From positions 1 to 64,000 of the forward strand of contig CAWELN010000006.1 of the NCBI GenBank assembly GCA_963809795.1: 64,000 nt of DNA. Direction: 5' to 3'. The notes below the pieces were generated by a model. The model searched no databases and was not told the origin of the DNA. It was given only the letters and a program-made list of their open reading frames with translations. This DNA is from DASUAS01 sp963809795 (lineage in GTDB: Bacteria > Actinomycetota > Acidimicrobiia > IMCC26256 > DASPTH01). Shown piece by piece: positions 42,053 to 52,845 of the stretch. The position numbers and the translations under genes were made by a program. Position 1 is the stretch's first letter. Each line of letters opens with the position of its first letter.

Positions 42053-42344
42053 TCGGCACGGTCGCGACCTCACGGTGGTGGAACCGGTTCTCCTGACCGC
42101 CTCTGGTTGGAACGTCAAGGCCCGGATTCCATGTTCGCTGACCGACGGCGGACAACTCCCCTCACCCGCCGCGCGCGCCAGAGCTGCCTGATCTGTCGAG
42201 GACCGGGATCGTGACATCGTGCGCGCTCGAGTGTTCTCCGTGGCGTTGAGCTCAACGATGACGAACTTGCCCTGGTGCTCGCCGGCCTCTTCGAGCTACG
42301 GATCACGCCGCTGGAGGACGACATAGTGTGGGTAGAGATCCCTG

Positions 42345-42933
42345 CGTGAGCCGAGAACTTCGGCGGCGATTCGTCAGTCTCGCGGAGACCGGCTTACTGG
42401 TCGCTTCTTCCTTCCTGGCGACTCGTTGATGTTCACCGCCGGATTGCTGGCGAGCCAAGGCTCGTTGAACCTGGCGCTCGTGCTGGTCGGTTGTTTCGTC
42501 GCCGCCATGCACGGGGACCAGGCGGGATTCACGATCGGCGGGATCGTCGGCCCCCGGGGTCGGACGCGATCCGGACGCGAAGATCGTCAAGCCCGCGTAC
42601 ATCGACCGCCCACGCGTTCTTCGACCGGCACGGTCCCGAGACCATCGTGCTGGCACGTTTTGTACCGATCGTCAGGACGGTCGCGCCGGTCGTCGCCGGG
42701 GTCGCTCGCATGAGACGGTCCGTGTTTCTCCGCTACAACGTCGTTGGTGCCGGCCGTGGGCCGTGGTCGTCACCCTTTTGGGCTACCTCCTCGTCGACCT
42801 CATCGGCGACTCGATCGACACCTACATCCTCCCGATCATCGGGCTCATCGTGATCATTTCGCTTGTACCGCCGTTCCACGAGTGGCGGAGACACCGGGAC
42901 ACCGCGCCGGGAGACGATGCACCGGACCCCTAG
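42345..42933 (+). CDS. DedA-family membrane protein, frameshifted
   Basis: About 195 residues from GTG 42345. Motifs of the DedA/VTT family: FLPGDSLMFTAGLLASQG, the amphipathic FFDRHGPETIVLARFVPIVR with conserved Arg residues, and APVVAGVARMRRSVFLRYNV. Members are polyprenyl-phosphate or phospholipid flippases in the inner membrane. Frameshifts near 42,412, 42,560 and 42,755. Its GTG overlaps the TGA of a short frame ending LEDDIVWVEIPA, which may be a tiny upstream gene at about 42,215-42,349. Confidence 0.8.
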
Positions 42934-43269
42934 TCGAGCGACGACGTGGTCGAAGGGGCAGGACGCGATCCTCTTCGAGGAGGTCGGACAGCGCTTCGGC
43001 GACGTCGTCCGACATCACGAGCGCCCACTCTTCCGCGTCCGTGTGTACCGTCGCCTCGTCGACACCGACGGCAGTCGAGAAACCGCTCCGCCACTGTGAG
43101 GTTGCGTCGCAATGTCGTCGCGAGGGTCCGGCCGTCGCTCGTGAGCACGACGCACGCGATCATCTTCTGCTCGGAGGTGGCCCGAGCGCGCAAGGCGACG
43201 AACGTTCTTGTCGACGACGGCATGTGAAGCGTTGAAGCGGTCGCATAGGCGCGCGCGAATGGGCACCAC
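42930..43269 (-). CDS. Hypothetical protein, frameshifted
   Basis: Possible - strand gene with a strong ribosome site (AGGAGG) about 6 bases before GTG 43269. Readable pieces across frames: VPIRARLCDRFNASHAVV, MIACVVLTSDGRTLATTLRR, TVHTDAEEWALVMSDDVAEA. It ends convergent to the DedA gene with overlapping stops. No family recognised; the ribosome site and the coherent pieces are the only support. Confidence 0.35.
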
Positions 43270-43340
43270 TCCCGCCTCCTCGGTTCGGGATAGCGTGCAG
43301 GTATCGCTCTGCTGGTTGACGACTCAGGGTCTGCTCCTGA

Positions 43341-43574
43341 CTACTCGAGCTTGCGGCACCGTTGTCCACTCAGTGGGAGAACCGTGCATCGCGGCGTTGT
43401 CGATCGGGGGCTAGCTGGTCCTGAGTACTTCGACTGGGTCACGCCGGGTCCTGCGGGTTCCGACATCGCGGCGACCGCACCCACTGCGCACACGCTCATC
43501 AGCGAGACGACCGCGTAGCCCCACGGAATCGTCATCGACGCGGGCGGCGGATCGAACACGCCAGTCAGCGCTCA
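43341..43574 (-). pseudogene. FtsX-type ABC permease, C-terminal fragment
   Basis: The frame ALTGVFDPPPASMTIPWGYA followed by a hydrophobic helix (VVSLMSVCAVGAVAAM) matches the last transmembrane part of actinobacterial FtsX-like ABC permeases. Everything before it is missing. Immediately upstream, in the same reading frame but separated by a TGA, lies part of a different ABC permease. Confidence 0.55.
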
Positions 43575-43576
43575 TG

Positions 43577-43990
43577 AAGTCTGGACTGCTTGCAGTGACC
43601 AGAACTGACTAGCCGGATGCATGCTCATGAGGTCGTGAACCCAAGCCGATTCACGCAGCGAGTCAGGTCATTGAGCGTGGTCGAGCGCACGATGTGCACG
43701 AATCGCGCACGTTTTGCTCGACCCTCGCGCTCGTGATCGGGCGCCCGGTCCGGTCAACGGTCTGCGCGGACACGATCCAGTCGCGGGCACCGATCGCCGA
43801 AGGCAGGCTGAAGGGTCCGTGGGGGTCGTTGCGGTCGTCGTCACAACCAAGTGCACTCGGATGAGCTCTTGGAACACGTACCGCACCACACCGAGCCCGA
43901 CGATCGTGACCGCCATCGCCGGCAACGTGCGGCGCAGCCCTGGACCGGTGAGCCGGCCACTTCGCCGATGGACGTGTGAATCATCCAATC
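43577..43990 (-). pseudogene. ABC-2 type permease fragment
   Basis: Pieces typical of actinobacterial ABC transporter permeases: a transmembrane start (LPAMAVTIVGLGVVRYVFQE), the external loop ARDWIVSAQTVDRTGRPIT, CVNRLGFTT, and MHPASQFWSLQAVQTS. The family continues with one more transmembrane helix after 'FW.LQ..E', but here a TGA follows and then the tail of an FtsX-type permease. Frameshifts near 43,800 and 43,690. N-terminal helices are missing. Confidence 0.6.
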
Positions 43991-44341
43991 CAGGGATGCT
44001 GCGCCAACGAGCATGAGTTCGAGGAGAACTGACTTAGGCATGCACACGGCGGCATGCCTCGCGCCAGCATTGGATCGATCGATCAGTGTCGCAGCCACCG
44101 CCTATCAGCCGTATTCCAGGATCATGCAAACTCTATTGCGTCAATGCGCACGGCAGCTCCTGAACACGCTCAACCGTTCGTGAGGGCTGCTTCAGGCCGT
44201 ATTCAGCTGCTGTTTCGCTTTGTTCAGGCTTACGGAGTCTGCCGACTCTTGCGCGGATTTGTGCGGAGCGGAGTTGTCAACTTCGGGCGTCCTAGTAAGG
44301 TGCACCGAACCGGCTGGAACGATTGTGGGGTAGGCAAGATC

Positions 44342-45178
44342 ATGTCCGACAGCGAAGTCCTCGTCTTGGGCACCATTGCCGGATTTACCATCTTTCTCGG
44401 CCTACCGATCGGACGGCTTCGGAACCCGTCTCTCCGCCTAAAAGCATTCCTGAATGCCATCGCTATCGGCATTCTGCTGTTTCTCTTTTGGGATGTTCTC
44501 GCGGGCGCCTTCGACCAGGTTGAAACCGCTCTCACGGACGCCAGCGATCACGGAGGGTCCTGGTACCGTTTCATCGGACTCGCGGCCCTGTTCTTCGGCG
44601 CGATCGCCGTCGGACTCCTCAGCCTTGTGTATTACGACCGGTGGCTTGCCGGCCGTCGTAGAGGTGGTCCGGGCGCGGCGTCAGTACGGGAACTCACCGC
44701 GGGGCCTATCGTCGGCTCAGCGAGCCTCAGCGTCTCGCGTTCTTCATCGCTCTTGGCATCGGTTTCCACAACTTCTCTGAAGGCCTCGCAATCGGCCAAT
44801 CCGCGGCCAGCGGCGAGATCAGCCTCGCGCTGCTGCTCATCATCGGATTCGGGCTCCACAACGCCACCGAAGGCTTCGGCATCGTCGCTCCGATGGCCGC
44901 CGAAGGCGAGCGACCGTCCTGGGGCTTCCTCATCCTGCTCGGATTTGTCGGCGGCGGTCCGACCTTCCTCGGCACACTCATCGGCCAGTCCTTTCGTCAA
45001 CGACACCCTGTACCTCGCGTTCTTGTCCCTCGCCGCCGGCTCAATCCTCTACGTCGTGATCGAGCTCCTCGGCGTCGCTCGCAAACTCGGCCACAAGGAG
45101 ATCGCGACTTGGGGCATCATGCTCGGCATCTTCGCCGGATTCGCCACCGACCTCATCCTCGTCGCCGCGGGCGCCTAA
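44342..45178 (+). CDS. ZIP-family metal transporter, frameshifted
   Basis: 278 residues; the overall frame is kept by two compensating frameshifts near 44,705 and 44,995. Starts MSDSEVLVLGTIAGFTIFLG. Eight hydrophobic segments. Metal-binding helices of the ZIP family are seen in FFIALGIGFHNFSEGLAIGQ and GFGLHNATEGFGIVAPMAAE. Likely imports zinc or another divalent cation across the cytoplasmic membrane. The 340 bp upstream (44,000-44,341) shows no gene. Confidence 0.88.
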   Translation: MSDSEVLVLGTIAGFTIFLGLPIGRLRNPSLRLKAFLNAIAIGILLFLFWDVLAGAFDQVETALTDASDHGGSWYRFIGLAALFFGAIAVGLLSLVYYDRWLAGRRRGGPGAASVRELTAGPIVGSASLSVSRSSSLLASVSTTSLKASQSANPRPAARSASRCCSSSDSGSTTPPKASASSLRWPPKASDRPGASSSCSDLSAAVRPSSAHSSASPFVNDTLYLAFLSLAAGSILYVVIELLGVARKLGHKEIATWGIMLGIFAGFATDLILVAAGA

Positions 45179-45422
45179 CACGCGCGCCGCAGCGGCATCC
45201 AGCGCGGCCTCCTCGGCTCCATTGTCTGCATTCGACAATCCCTGTATCACCAACAGCAGTTGCCGGGTGCGGACCTTGGTCGAGCCTCGATCGCTGACGT
45301 TGTTCATCGCGTTCGAGCTTGCCGGCGACGGTGGGGATCGCGATGGAGAGGTTCAGGATCTCTTCAGGTCCCGCGGACTTACGTTCGGAGCTTCAGTAAC
45401 TCAAACAACGAGGGGAAATCCA

Positions 45423-45874
45423 GTGGACGTCGAGACCGTCGATCGTGAGTACCAGCAACTCGAGCAGGAAGCCCAACTCGTCGGTCAGTCGATCCAAGCG
45501 TTCGCGGAGAAGCTCCAGACGGCTGGCGATGCCGGCGACCGAACGCCCAGTCGTGGGTGCTGGACTTGAAGAGTCTTGCGCTCCAGATCCAACAGGAGCA
45601 GTTGCAGGTCCAATCACTGCTGCAAGCACTGCACGAGTTTGCGGTGGTTTCGATGCAGGCCCCAGCCCGCGGCTGCGGGGTACGGCGCCCCCGCGGCGGT
45701 GCCGGTCCGCAGCTGCAGCCCCAACCGCAGCCGCAGGCCGCGGCACAGCCCGACCAGGGGGGTGGGATGCTACATCGTTTCCTCGGGGGCAACTTCGGTC
45801 GAGCGGTCGCCACGGGTGCGGGATTGGTCTGGCTCGGGATTACGGTTTCGCTGATCAACTCGATCTTCCAGTAG
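45423..45874 (+). CDS. Coiled-coil membrane-tail hypothetical protein
   Basis: About 150 residues from GTG 45423, with ribosome site AGGGGA 7 bases upstream. The first 70 residues form a coiled coil (REYQQLEQEAQLVGQSIQAF, LALQIQQEQLQVQSLLQALH), followed by a Pro/Gln-rich linker and a C-terminal membrane segment (FLGGNFGRAVATGAGLVWLG). Frameshifts near 45,545 and 45,670. It resembles DUF2076-like periplasmic coiled-coil proteins only loosely; function unknown. Confidence 0.55.
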
Positions 45875-46023
45875 TCCAGTCCGTCCGGCTCCTCGCTTCA
45901 GGGGTCGGCGCGCGAGGAGCTCCTCTCGAGCGGGTCACGACCGGTCGACCACCCTACGGCTGATAGTCAGACCAACTCGGGAACCGTGAGGCGAGCGGTG
46001 ATCCGTCGTCCGTACGAGTACCG

Positions 46024-47044
46024 GTGACCATGAACTTACGAGCAGGTCGCGAGCCACGGCGGAGTCGGTGGGGATCGATCTTGGTGGTCGTGATGGGCGT
46101 CGCCCTGGGGGCCTGCGGAGGAGGAAGCGACGCGCCAAGCGCGTCGCTTACGACTTCGTCTGCGGCGCCAGCACCCACGAGCTCGACGCTCCCGGTGACG
46201 TTGTCGCAACGGGTTGAGGCGTCACTCCCAAGCGCGGTGCAGGAGACGCGGCGGCTGCTACGGCGACCAAGCTGTACGTCGTCGGCGGATACGACGCGAA
46301 CGGCCAGAGCGTGGCGAGTGTCTTCGTTTTCGATGGTACGCACTGGGCGAACGGTCCGAGCTTCCCGAGTACGCGGTGAATCATCCAGCCGCGGCAGTGC
46401 TCAATGGCGACGTGTTCGTGGCCGGCGGATTCACCTCGGGTTCAGCGACGAACCGCGTGTTCGTACTCGCGCACGGTGCGACGACGTGGAAGGAGATTGC
46501 GTCGATGCACACCGCGGGTGCGGCCGCCGGCCTCCTCACCGTGGGAAGGTCCTTGTACGTCATCGGTGGCATCGCCGGCAGCACCCAGATCGCCCAGGTC
46601 GAACGCTATGACCCGGCCGCCGACACGTGGAGCGACATCACCCAGATGCCACGCCCCCGCAACCATGTCGCGGGCTACGTCAACGGTCAGTTGGCTTGTG
46701 TCGCCGGCGGCCGCGAGCCCTCGACCAGCAGCGCGGTCGACTGCCTGGACACCACGACGACAAGCTGGAGGCCAGGTATTCCGCTGCCCACCCCGACTTC
46801 GGGAGCAGCCGCCGCGATCGTCAACGGAGTGCTCACAGTCGCAGGCGGAGAATCGTCGGGTGAGACCGCGTTGGTCCCCCTCGTGCAAGAGCTACGCGGG
46901 ATCTCGTGGAGCACGGAAGCAATGATCGACCCACGCCATGGAACCGGCTACGCCAATTATCAGGGTCGGTTCTGGATGTGTGGTGGTGCGACGGCACCCG
47001 GCTACCACGCCACCGCAACCTGTACGTCCATCGCCGCCGCCTAG
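46024..47044 (+). CDS. Kelch-repeat lipoprotein, frameshifted
   Basis: About 340 residues. Start GTG 46024 or ATG 46030; the lipoprotein signal ends VVVMGVALGACGGGSDA, where Cys would be lipidated. At least five Kelch motifs follow with GG...Y/W patterns: KLYVVGGYDANGQSVASVFV, AVLNGDVFVAGGFTSGSATN, SLYVIGGIAGSTQIAQVERY, VAGGREPSTSSAVDCLDTTT. They predict a beta-propeller displayed outside the membrane, probably for binding. Frameshifts near 46,255 and 46,372. Confidence 0.82.
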
Positions 47045-47058
47045 GGTCCGCCGAGTCG

Positions 47059-48480
47059 TCAGGGCAGTTGGGCGTCCGTCGGGGTCGGCGTCAGATTGTG
47101 CTCCATGACGACTGCGACGACGAGTGCGACGAGTAGTGCGGTCGGCGCGACCATGGTGAGTATTGCTCGAAGCACGACGTGCTGGCCGCGTTGCCGTTGA
47201 CGGCGTCTGGGAGTCTCAGCGCGGCGAGCATCACGATTGATTGTGTCCACACAATCCACGCGACTCCCGACAACCGACGCGTCGCAAAGAGCGGAAGCGC
47301 CCAGATGGCGTACCACGGGAAGGTGTATTCACCGGCAAACGTGTAGGAGGCAACGGCGATGCCGACCGCAGGTTCAGGGCGGCGTTGCCTCGCGGCGCGT
47401 GAGCCGAGTCCCACGGCGAGCAGAATTACGGCTGCGGCCGACAGGTAGAACACGACGGAGAGGGTGGGATTGGGCGCGAGCGGATCCAAGACGTTTCGGC
47501 CGGCGTCGTGGTGGAGGATCCGATCGACGAGCAGGTTCCACAGCGAGGCCTTGGTGACTGTCTTGTCGGCGCCGCCCAGCACCGCCGACGCGCCGGCGAG
47601 CACCGGCAGATAGCCCAGTGCGACGACAGCGCCCGCGGCGACGACGACCGTCAACGCGAGGCGCCTTCGCAGATGTTGCCACGACCAGAGCACAGCACCG
47701 ATGAGTCCGAGTCCCGCGGAGAGCTTGATCAGCATCGCGACACCGATGGCGACTCCTGCCGCGCGTCCGCGCCCCGTCCGACGAGCAGCGCGGCCACAAG
47801 GAGCGCGGACCGACGAAGGCGTCGTTGTGACCGCCGTTCACGACTGATGACGCCCAGCACCGGATTGAGTCCTAGCCACAGGACGGCAGCCGGGCTTCGA
47901 GTCCGTCGCCACACGATGACGAGAATCGCGGCGAGCGCGAGAGCCGCGAGGACCTGGAAGACAACCGCGACGCCAACGCCGAATCGCTCGCGACCAGCGT
48001 GCCCGTGCTGGCGACGCCGACGAACAGTGGGCCGTACACAGAGCCGGTGTGACGCCACCGTGGACTCACTCGGGTGAGGAATGGATCCGAGGGATAGTCC
48101 GCCGGCACTCGCAGGTACGGATTCGCGTGATGCACGGTGACCGTTCTGCCGTACATGGTGTACGACCACAGGTCATTCGACGAACGCGATGGGGTCACTA
48201 CTGCCATGGCGATGACGAAACCGACGGCGAAGCGCGACTGCGTGGATACCCAAGCGCCTCCGCCGCTGCTCGAGGACGACGAGTAGGCCGCACGTGGCGC
48301 CCGCCGCGAGCACCCATACAACGGACAGCAAGACGCGCCGTGGGGTCAACAGGACTGCGAGGTAGGTCGCGACCAGGATGAGCAAGAGCATGTAGCGCAC
48401 CCACACCCGATCCCACAAAGGTGTCCGCACGCGTTCCGGAGGAGACGTCAGCTCCCGCGTGGTGGCGTCGGTACGCTCAC
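47059..48480 (-). CDS. Membrane mannosyltransferase-like protein (GT87 type)
   Basis: A polytopic membrane protein read through several frameshifts (near 48,235, 48,030, 47,740, 47,180): helices VRYMLLLILVATYLAVLLTP and FAVGFVIAMAVVTPSRSSND, the catalytic-loop-like SNDLWSYTMYGRTVTVHHAN with NPYLRVPADYPSDPF, then FPWYAIWALPLFATRRLSG. Actinobacterial polyprenyl-phosphomannose-dependent mannosyltransferases share this 'YGR..  ..NPY' loop. Acceptor unknown. The start is approximate. Confidence 0.65.
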
Positions 48481-49524
48481 TGGCGCATGAGGTGAGGCCC
48501 GAGCGGGCCAGAGGATTCAACGTTGCGGGCAGTAGGCGTGGTCGCCCTCGTACGCGCTCGCTGACTGCGCCGGAGCCAAAGTTGTAGAGAAACAAGTGAC
48601 TTGGCATCTGCGCTGGATGCGATGGGATGCTCGTGGGGCCGCCGCCCAGTCGAAACGCCAACATCTCACGGCCACGGCGATGAGTGAACCGGACCCGAGG
48701 CTGCGAGGTGCCTGTCGAGCTTGCATACCCTTGCGACAGCCTCTGATCCCTCGGCGATGAGCGCGATGCTCGGACGAGCGCTTCCGCTTTCAGGTTTGTC
48801 GCTACCGCACCCGCTGGCTATGGCAATGCACGCCGCGGAGAATCCCGTCGCTTACGCGCCTGGCAACGCCCACTGTTCGTCTTCCCTACTCGGCGGAGTG
48901 ACGTTGCGAACGCGTAGCTCCTGCGCTTCGCCTTCGGGTCGCCACGCCGCACACATGTCGCGATCTACGGGATCAGCGCTGGAGTGAACGCGCGCAAAGG
49001 TGTCCACCAAACATCGCAGCCAGAACCTGAATACACGATGAATGTCAGCCGTCAGAAGTCGGGCGGCGATGCGACAGGCGCCTCTTCGCTCGCTGCAGCC
49101 GCGAGTCGGCGAGCATTTCGGCGCGCTCGGTCAGTCCCGGGCCTCCTAGCCAGGCTCGACCGGAGAGTCTCACGTTGGATTCATCTCGTCCGGCATCTAC
49201 TTGCGTAGCGGGCTCTGGGGCCTCGGGCGTTGGTGCTCGCTCGCTGCTTCTCTCGAGGGTCGATCTGAGCATGCCAGTTCGCGGGCACATCTCCGGGCCT
49301 CTGTCTCATCGTTGGTCGCCGCGTCGGCTCAGGCCCGCGGCCTGGATGGTGTTGTTCGGCGCGGTGCTCTTCGGGCCGCAGTGGGTTGCGACCGCTGCGG
49401 TCGTCTCGGCGTTGTGCTGGGTCGCCGCTCGCGGATTGATGCGCCTTCATGACCCGTCCGTGCGAGTCGAATAGGGGTCCTCGCCCGGTGGAGCGCGTCG
49501 CACCAGGAGACACGCCCGCCCGAG
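48481..49524. other. About 1 kb without a supported gene
   Basis: Contains short frames only. A + frame ending at 49474 carries a hydrophobic stretch (AAWMVLFGAVLFGPQWVATA), and a - frame near 48,830 has a lipoprotein-like IAIASGCGSDKPES, but neither can be extended to a recognisable gene. Confidence 0.4.
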
Positions 49525-49723
49525 CATTCTGGCGTACATCCTGACCAGACCACTCGGCGCGTCGATCGGCGATTACCTCTCACAGCCCAAAGCCGACGGC
49601 GGCCTTGGGCTCGGGACCACGACCACGAGCTTGATCTTCCTCGCCGCGATCGCGGTCGTCGTTGCGTACCTGACCAAGACGAAGAAGGACCAGGTGGCCC
49701 TGACCGGGGCCGGCGATGCCTAA
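49525..49723 (+). pseudogene. COG4705-type membrane protein, C-terminal fragment
   Basis: About 60 residues: AYILTRPLGASIGDYLSQPK, GGLGLGTTTTSLIFLAAIAV, and VVAYLTKTKKDQVALTGAGD. This is the last quarter of the COG4705 (DUF347) membrane-anchored family, which normally has about 250 residues. Homology begins abruptly near 49,530 with unrelated DNA before it, as with other truncated genes in this section. Confidence 0.7.
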
Positions 49724-49726
49724 GGG

Positions 49727-50192
49727 ATGCAGATCGTGAATCCGGTGCCAGACCCCGAAGCCGACGCCCGAATCCTCGAGGTACTACGGATACACGACGA
49801 ACGCGAACGCGCAATCCTCGAGTCCTACCGCCGCCTGGTCGACGACACGACCGATGACGGCATCCGGTATCTCGGCGCCTCATCATCGATGACGAGGAAC
49901 GCCACCACGAAGTGATTCGTGACGTGACGAACCGCATCGATAGCTGGATGCACCGAACGAGCGCCGAGTCGGGCACGCCGTCGCTCTCGCCCCGCGTACA
50001 TCGCGACCTCCTCGACGCGACACCACGACTCCTCACGCTCGAACGCCAGGACGCCAAGGAGCTGCGACTGCTCCAGAAGGAGCTTCGCCACGCCCGCCAA
50101 CCTCGCTGCTTCCTCTCCTCGTCAAACTCATGCTCCACGACACCGCTCGCCACATCGAAATACTCCAGTTCATCCGCACCTACACGGGCTGA
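49727..50192 (+). CDS. Ferritin-like domain protein, frameshifted
   Basis: About 155 residues from ATG 49727, 4 bp after the preceding stop; frameshifts near 49,880 and 50,097. Helical protein with metal-ligand patterns of the ferritin/rubrerythrin fold: ERERAILESYRRLVDD, LIIDDEERHHEVIRDVTNRI, and LVKLMLHDTARHIEILQFIR. The Glu...Glu-x-x-His pairs suggest a di-iron site. Precise role (iron handling or oxidative stress) unknown. Confidence 0.65.
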
Positions 50193-50247
50193 CGCGACTA
50201 ACCAGGCTGCCTCACCGCCAGGTCGCGCGCGGCAACCGGCACGAGCG

Positions 50248-50817
50248 TCACGGGGCGGTGCAGTGCAGTGCGCCGGTGACCTCGCCGGTGGTCGCCTGCG
50301 CGATCGTGCGGGCCTCGGCCTCCCAACTCGCGTACGCATTCGGGGTGGCGCTCCTCTGGACTCGTTGCGCTGCAACGGTGACCGGAAGGCTCTCCCAGCC
50401 GCCGATCTGCGCCAACCGGGAGAGGAAGGCGCGGGCGGCATAGCCCGGTTGCAGAAGCTCGCTCGGTGTCCCCCATCCCTGGGAGGGGCGCTGTTGGAAG
50501 ATGCCGATCGAGTCGCGATCGCCGTGGTCGACGTTGTGCAGCCCCGACTCTTGGAGCCCGGCCGCGATCGCGACCGTTACCGCGTGATGCGCCATGCCGA
50601 GTTCCGACGCAGCCGCGGTGATGACGAGGGCATTCGACACCTGTTCGCGGTCGAGGGTGTACCTGTGAGCACCTATGGTGACTTCGCATGCCGGCGCACC
50701 CGTGGAGCCGCCGGATCCGATGACCGCGAACGCGACGCCAGCGGACGCAAGGGCTGCGGCGACGAGTGCGCCCACCGTCCAGACGCAGGCCCGCCGCGAC
50801 CGCGTTATCACGTTCAT
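50248..50817 (-). CDS. Secreted lytic-transglycosylase-like protein
   Basis: 189 residues from ATG 50817, intact. Membrane anchor or signal (ACVWTVGALVAAALASAGVA) followed by an exported domain: ALVITAAASELGMAHHAVTV, AIAAGLQESGLHNVDHGDRD (Glu as possible catalytic acid), SIGIFQQRPSQGWGTPSELL. This pattern is common in actinobacterial cell-wall proteins of SLT/lysozyme-like fold. Convergent to the ferritin-like gene. Substrate is presumably peptidoglycan. Confidence 0.72.
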   Translation of the reverse strand: MNVITRSRRACVWTVGALVAAALASAGVAFAVIGSGGSTGAPACEVTIGAHRYTLDREQVSNALVITAAASELGMAHHAVTVAIAAGLQESGLHNVDHGDRDSIGIFQQRPSQGWGTPSELLQPGYAARAFLSRLAQIGGWESLPVTVAAQRVQRSATPNAYASWEAEARTIAQATTGEVTGALHCTAP

Positions 50818-50962
50818 GACCGGCGCCATACCGACGTGAGCACGGACATGGCGGCCAGTGTGCTGGCTCGTCACTGTGTTTCCGCTGAAGAACCCTACGT
50901 CGACCTGATCTGTCACTTTCATCTCATCCGGCTGGAAGCATTCTGAGCGGCGGATTCGAACG

Positions 50963-52040
50963 GTGTCGGGTGGAGGCGGGGTTGAACCGGGACGTGGTGC
51001 TCGCTCCACACGCGCCACCGAGCACGCACCCGGCGTCGTCGCGGTGCCATTCGTGCTCTCGCGGATCTGGTCCGACCTTCTCCTCGTAGTGGTGGGTCGA
51101 CGCCACGCGGCAAACGGCTTCCTGGCCGGGTTCGACCGGTGGGATGGCCGCTGGTGTGGATCGCGGCGCATCGGTACGTGGCGCTGCCACATGCACAACA
51201 TCACCAGACGCCATGGCCGTTCTTCGTGCTCTTCCCCGTCGTGACGAGGATCGTCAGCAGCTCGGGCCCGTCAGTCCAGCTCGCCGGGATCGTGGTGAAC
51301 CACGTGGCGTTCTTCGCCGCATTGGTTGCAGTCTTTCGCCTCGCGTCGCGTCACATGTCCGGCCGCGCGGCGTCGATCGCGGTGTGGGTCTGCGCGTTCG
51401 GTCCGCTCGCGTTCGTGTTCTCGATGGCGTATCCGTCCGCGATCTTCCTCGCCGCGTCGGCGTGGGCATTCCTGTGGGCAGAGCGAGGTCAGGACCTCCC
51501 GGCAGGCCTGGCCGCGGGCGCGGCTGCACTTGTTCGACCCGACGGACTGATCGTCGCGCTGATCTCGGTGTGGGCCAATCGCCGTGACCTGCGCCGAACG
51601 GTGGCGCTTGCGGTTCCCGCCGTGATCGACTCGGTGTCTGGGTCTTGTTCAATCTGCAACGCACCGAGGATGCCTTGCGGTTCTTCCACGCCAAGAAGGC
51701 ATGGCATGAGGTGACGCTCCCGACCCTCCTCAGTCGTCCGACGCCGAATGCCGTCCTCCATCTCTTCGTCGCGGCGCTGGCAGTTGGACTCGTCGTCGCG
51801 GCGCGACGCGTCATCCCGCGGTCCTGGTCGTGGCTCACTGGCTTGTACCTGACACCGTCCCTCGCGTTGGGAGTCATCGGCATGGCGCGCTACGCCACCG
51901 ACTGCTTCCCACCGGCCGTCGCCGCCGGAGCGGTGCTCGAACGGCGTTCGCGTCGCGCGACGGTCGCCGTCGTCACGGGCTTGGCCTTCAGCGAGGTCGC
52001 GTCGGCGATGTTCTTCATCGCCCGCGGCTCCCTGATATGA
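50963..52040 (+). CDS. PIG-V-like membrane mannosyltransferase, frameshifted
   Basis: About 350 residues, frameshifts near 51,155 and 51,640. Polytopic membrane protein with the N-terminal luminal loop motif FDRWDGRW (typical DGxWY of PIG-V-like transferases), HHQTPWPFFVLFPVVTRIVS, FGPLAFVFSMAYPSAIFLAA, and AALVRPDGLIVALIS. The C-terminal part has LGVIGMARYATDCFPPAVAA. Likely transfers a mannose-type residue from a polyprenyl-phosphate donor outside the membrane. First gene of the surface-glycan cluster. The start is approximate. Confidence 0.72.
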
Positions 52041-52170
52041 AGTCCGAGGCGTCGCTGCAACTTCTGCGATCACGTGTCTCCGCCTCCAGCGAAACCGCAG
52101 CGACTGCGGGAACGTCCTCGAGGCCACTGGTGTAGCGGTCGCTCAGCGCCGCGCTGGCTAATGGAAGAGG

Positions 52171-52720
52171 GTGGTTGCTCGCCCGCCATCACCGCCCTCA
52201 TCTGGAACCAACGACTCCTCTGAGGTCGCCCCGCCCGGCGACGCGATACCCTCGCAACTCGTGGCGAGGGTGTTGTTCGATGTGCGCAGGGAGTCGCTCG
52301 CCGCACGTTTCTCCCGCTACACCGCCGGCTCGTTCGTGGCCTTCGCGGTCAGCGAGGCCGCGTTGATCTTCTTCTTCGGTACGGGGCTCGTCGGCGCCGC
52401 GGCCGCTTCTGTCGCTCGCGTTCGTGGCGGGGGCGATCCCGAACTACTTCCTCAATCGTTCCTGGGTGTGGAACCGACGGGGAAGGATCAATGTTCGCCG
52501 CGAGCTGGTGCCGTACGTCCTGGTTTCCGTGGCGACCCTGGCCGTCGCCGCCATCGCCACGACCGCCGCGGCCGCGATCGCGCCGTCAGGTCGCGGCGCG
52601 CAGACGCTCTTCGTGGCGATGGCCTACCTCGCAACCTATGGAGCGCTGTTCGTCGCCAAGTTCGCCGTCTATCACCGCTTCATCTTCGCCGACGATGGCA
52701 ATCGGGGCGCCACTCAGTAA
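52171..52720 (+). CDS. GtrA-family membrane protein, frameshifted
   Basis: About 180 residues, frameshift near 52,420. Four helices: RYTAGSFVAFAVSEAALIFF, VGAAAASVA region leading to AGAIPNYFLNRSWVWNRRGR, VPYVLVSVATLAVAAIATTA, and AMAYLATYGALFVAKFAVYH. The NYFLNRxWVW motif after helix two is the family signature. GtrA proteins flip or bind polyprenyl-phosphate sugars for surface glycan modification and often sit beside GT2 enzymes, as here. Confidence 0.8.
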
Positions 52721-52845
52721 ATTCTTCGTAACCTTTAATGTTGATCCGAGGGAATGTCGCAGACCACAAGGCATGATTGGCCTTCGATTGCCCAATGGGA
52801 GGGCTTGCTCTTGTCGCGCCCTCATGCCAGATTCGGAGGCGCAAA

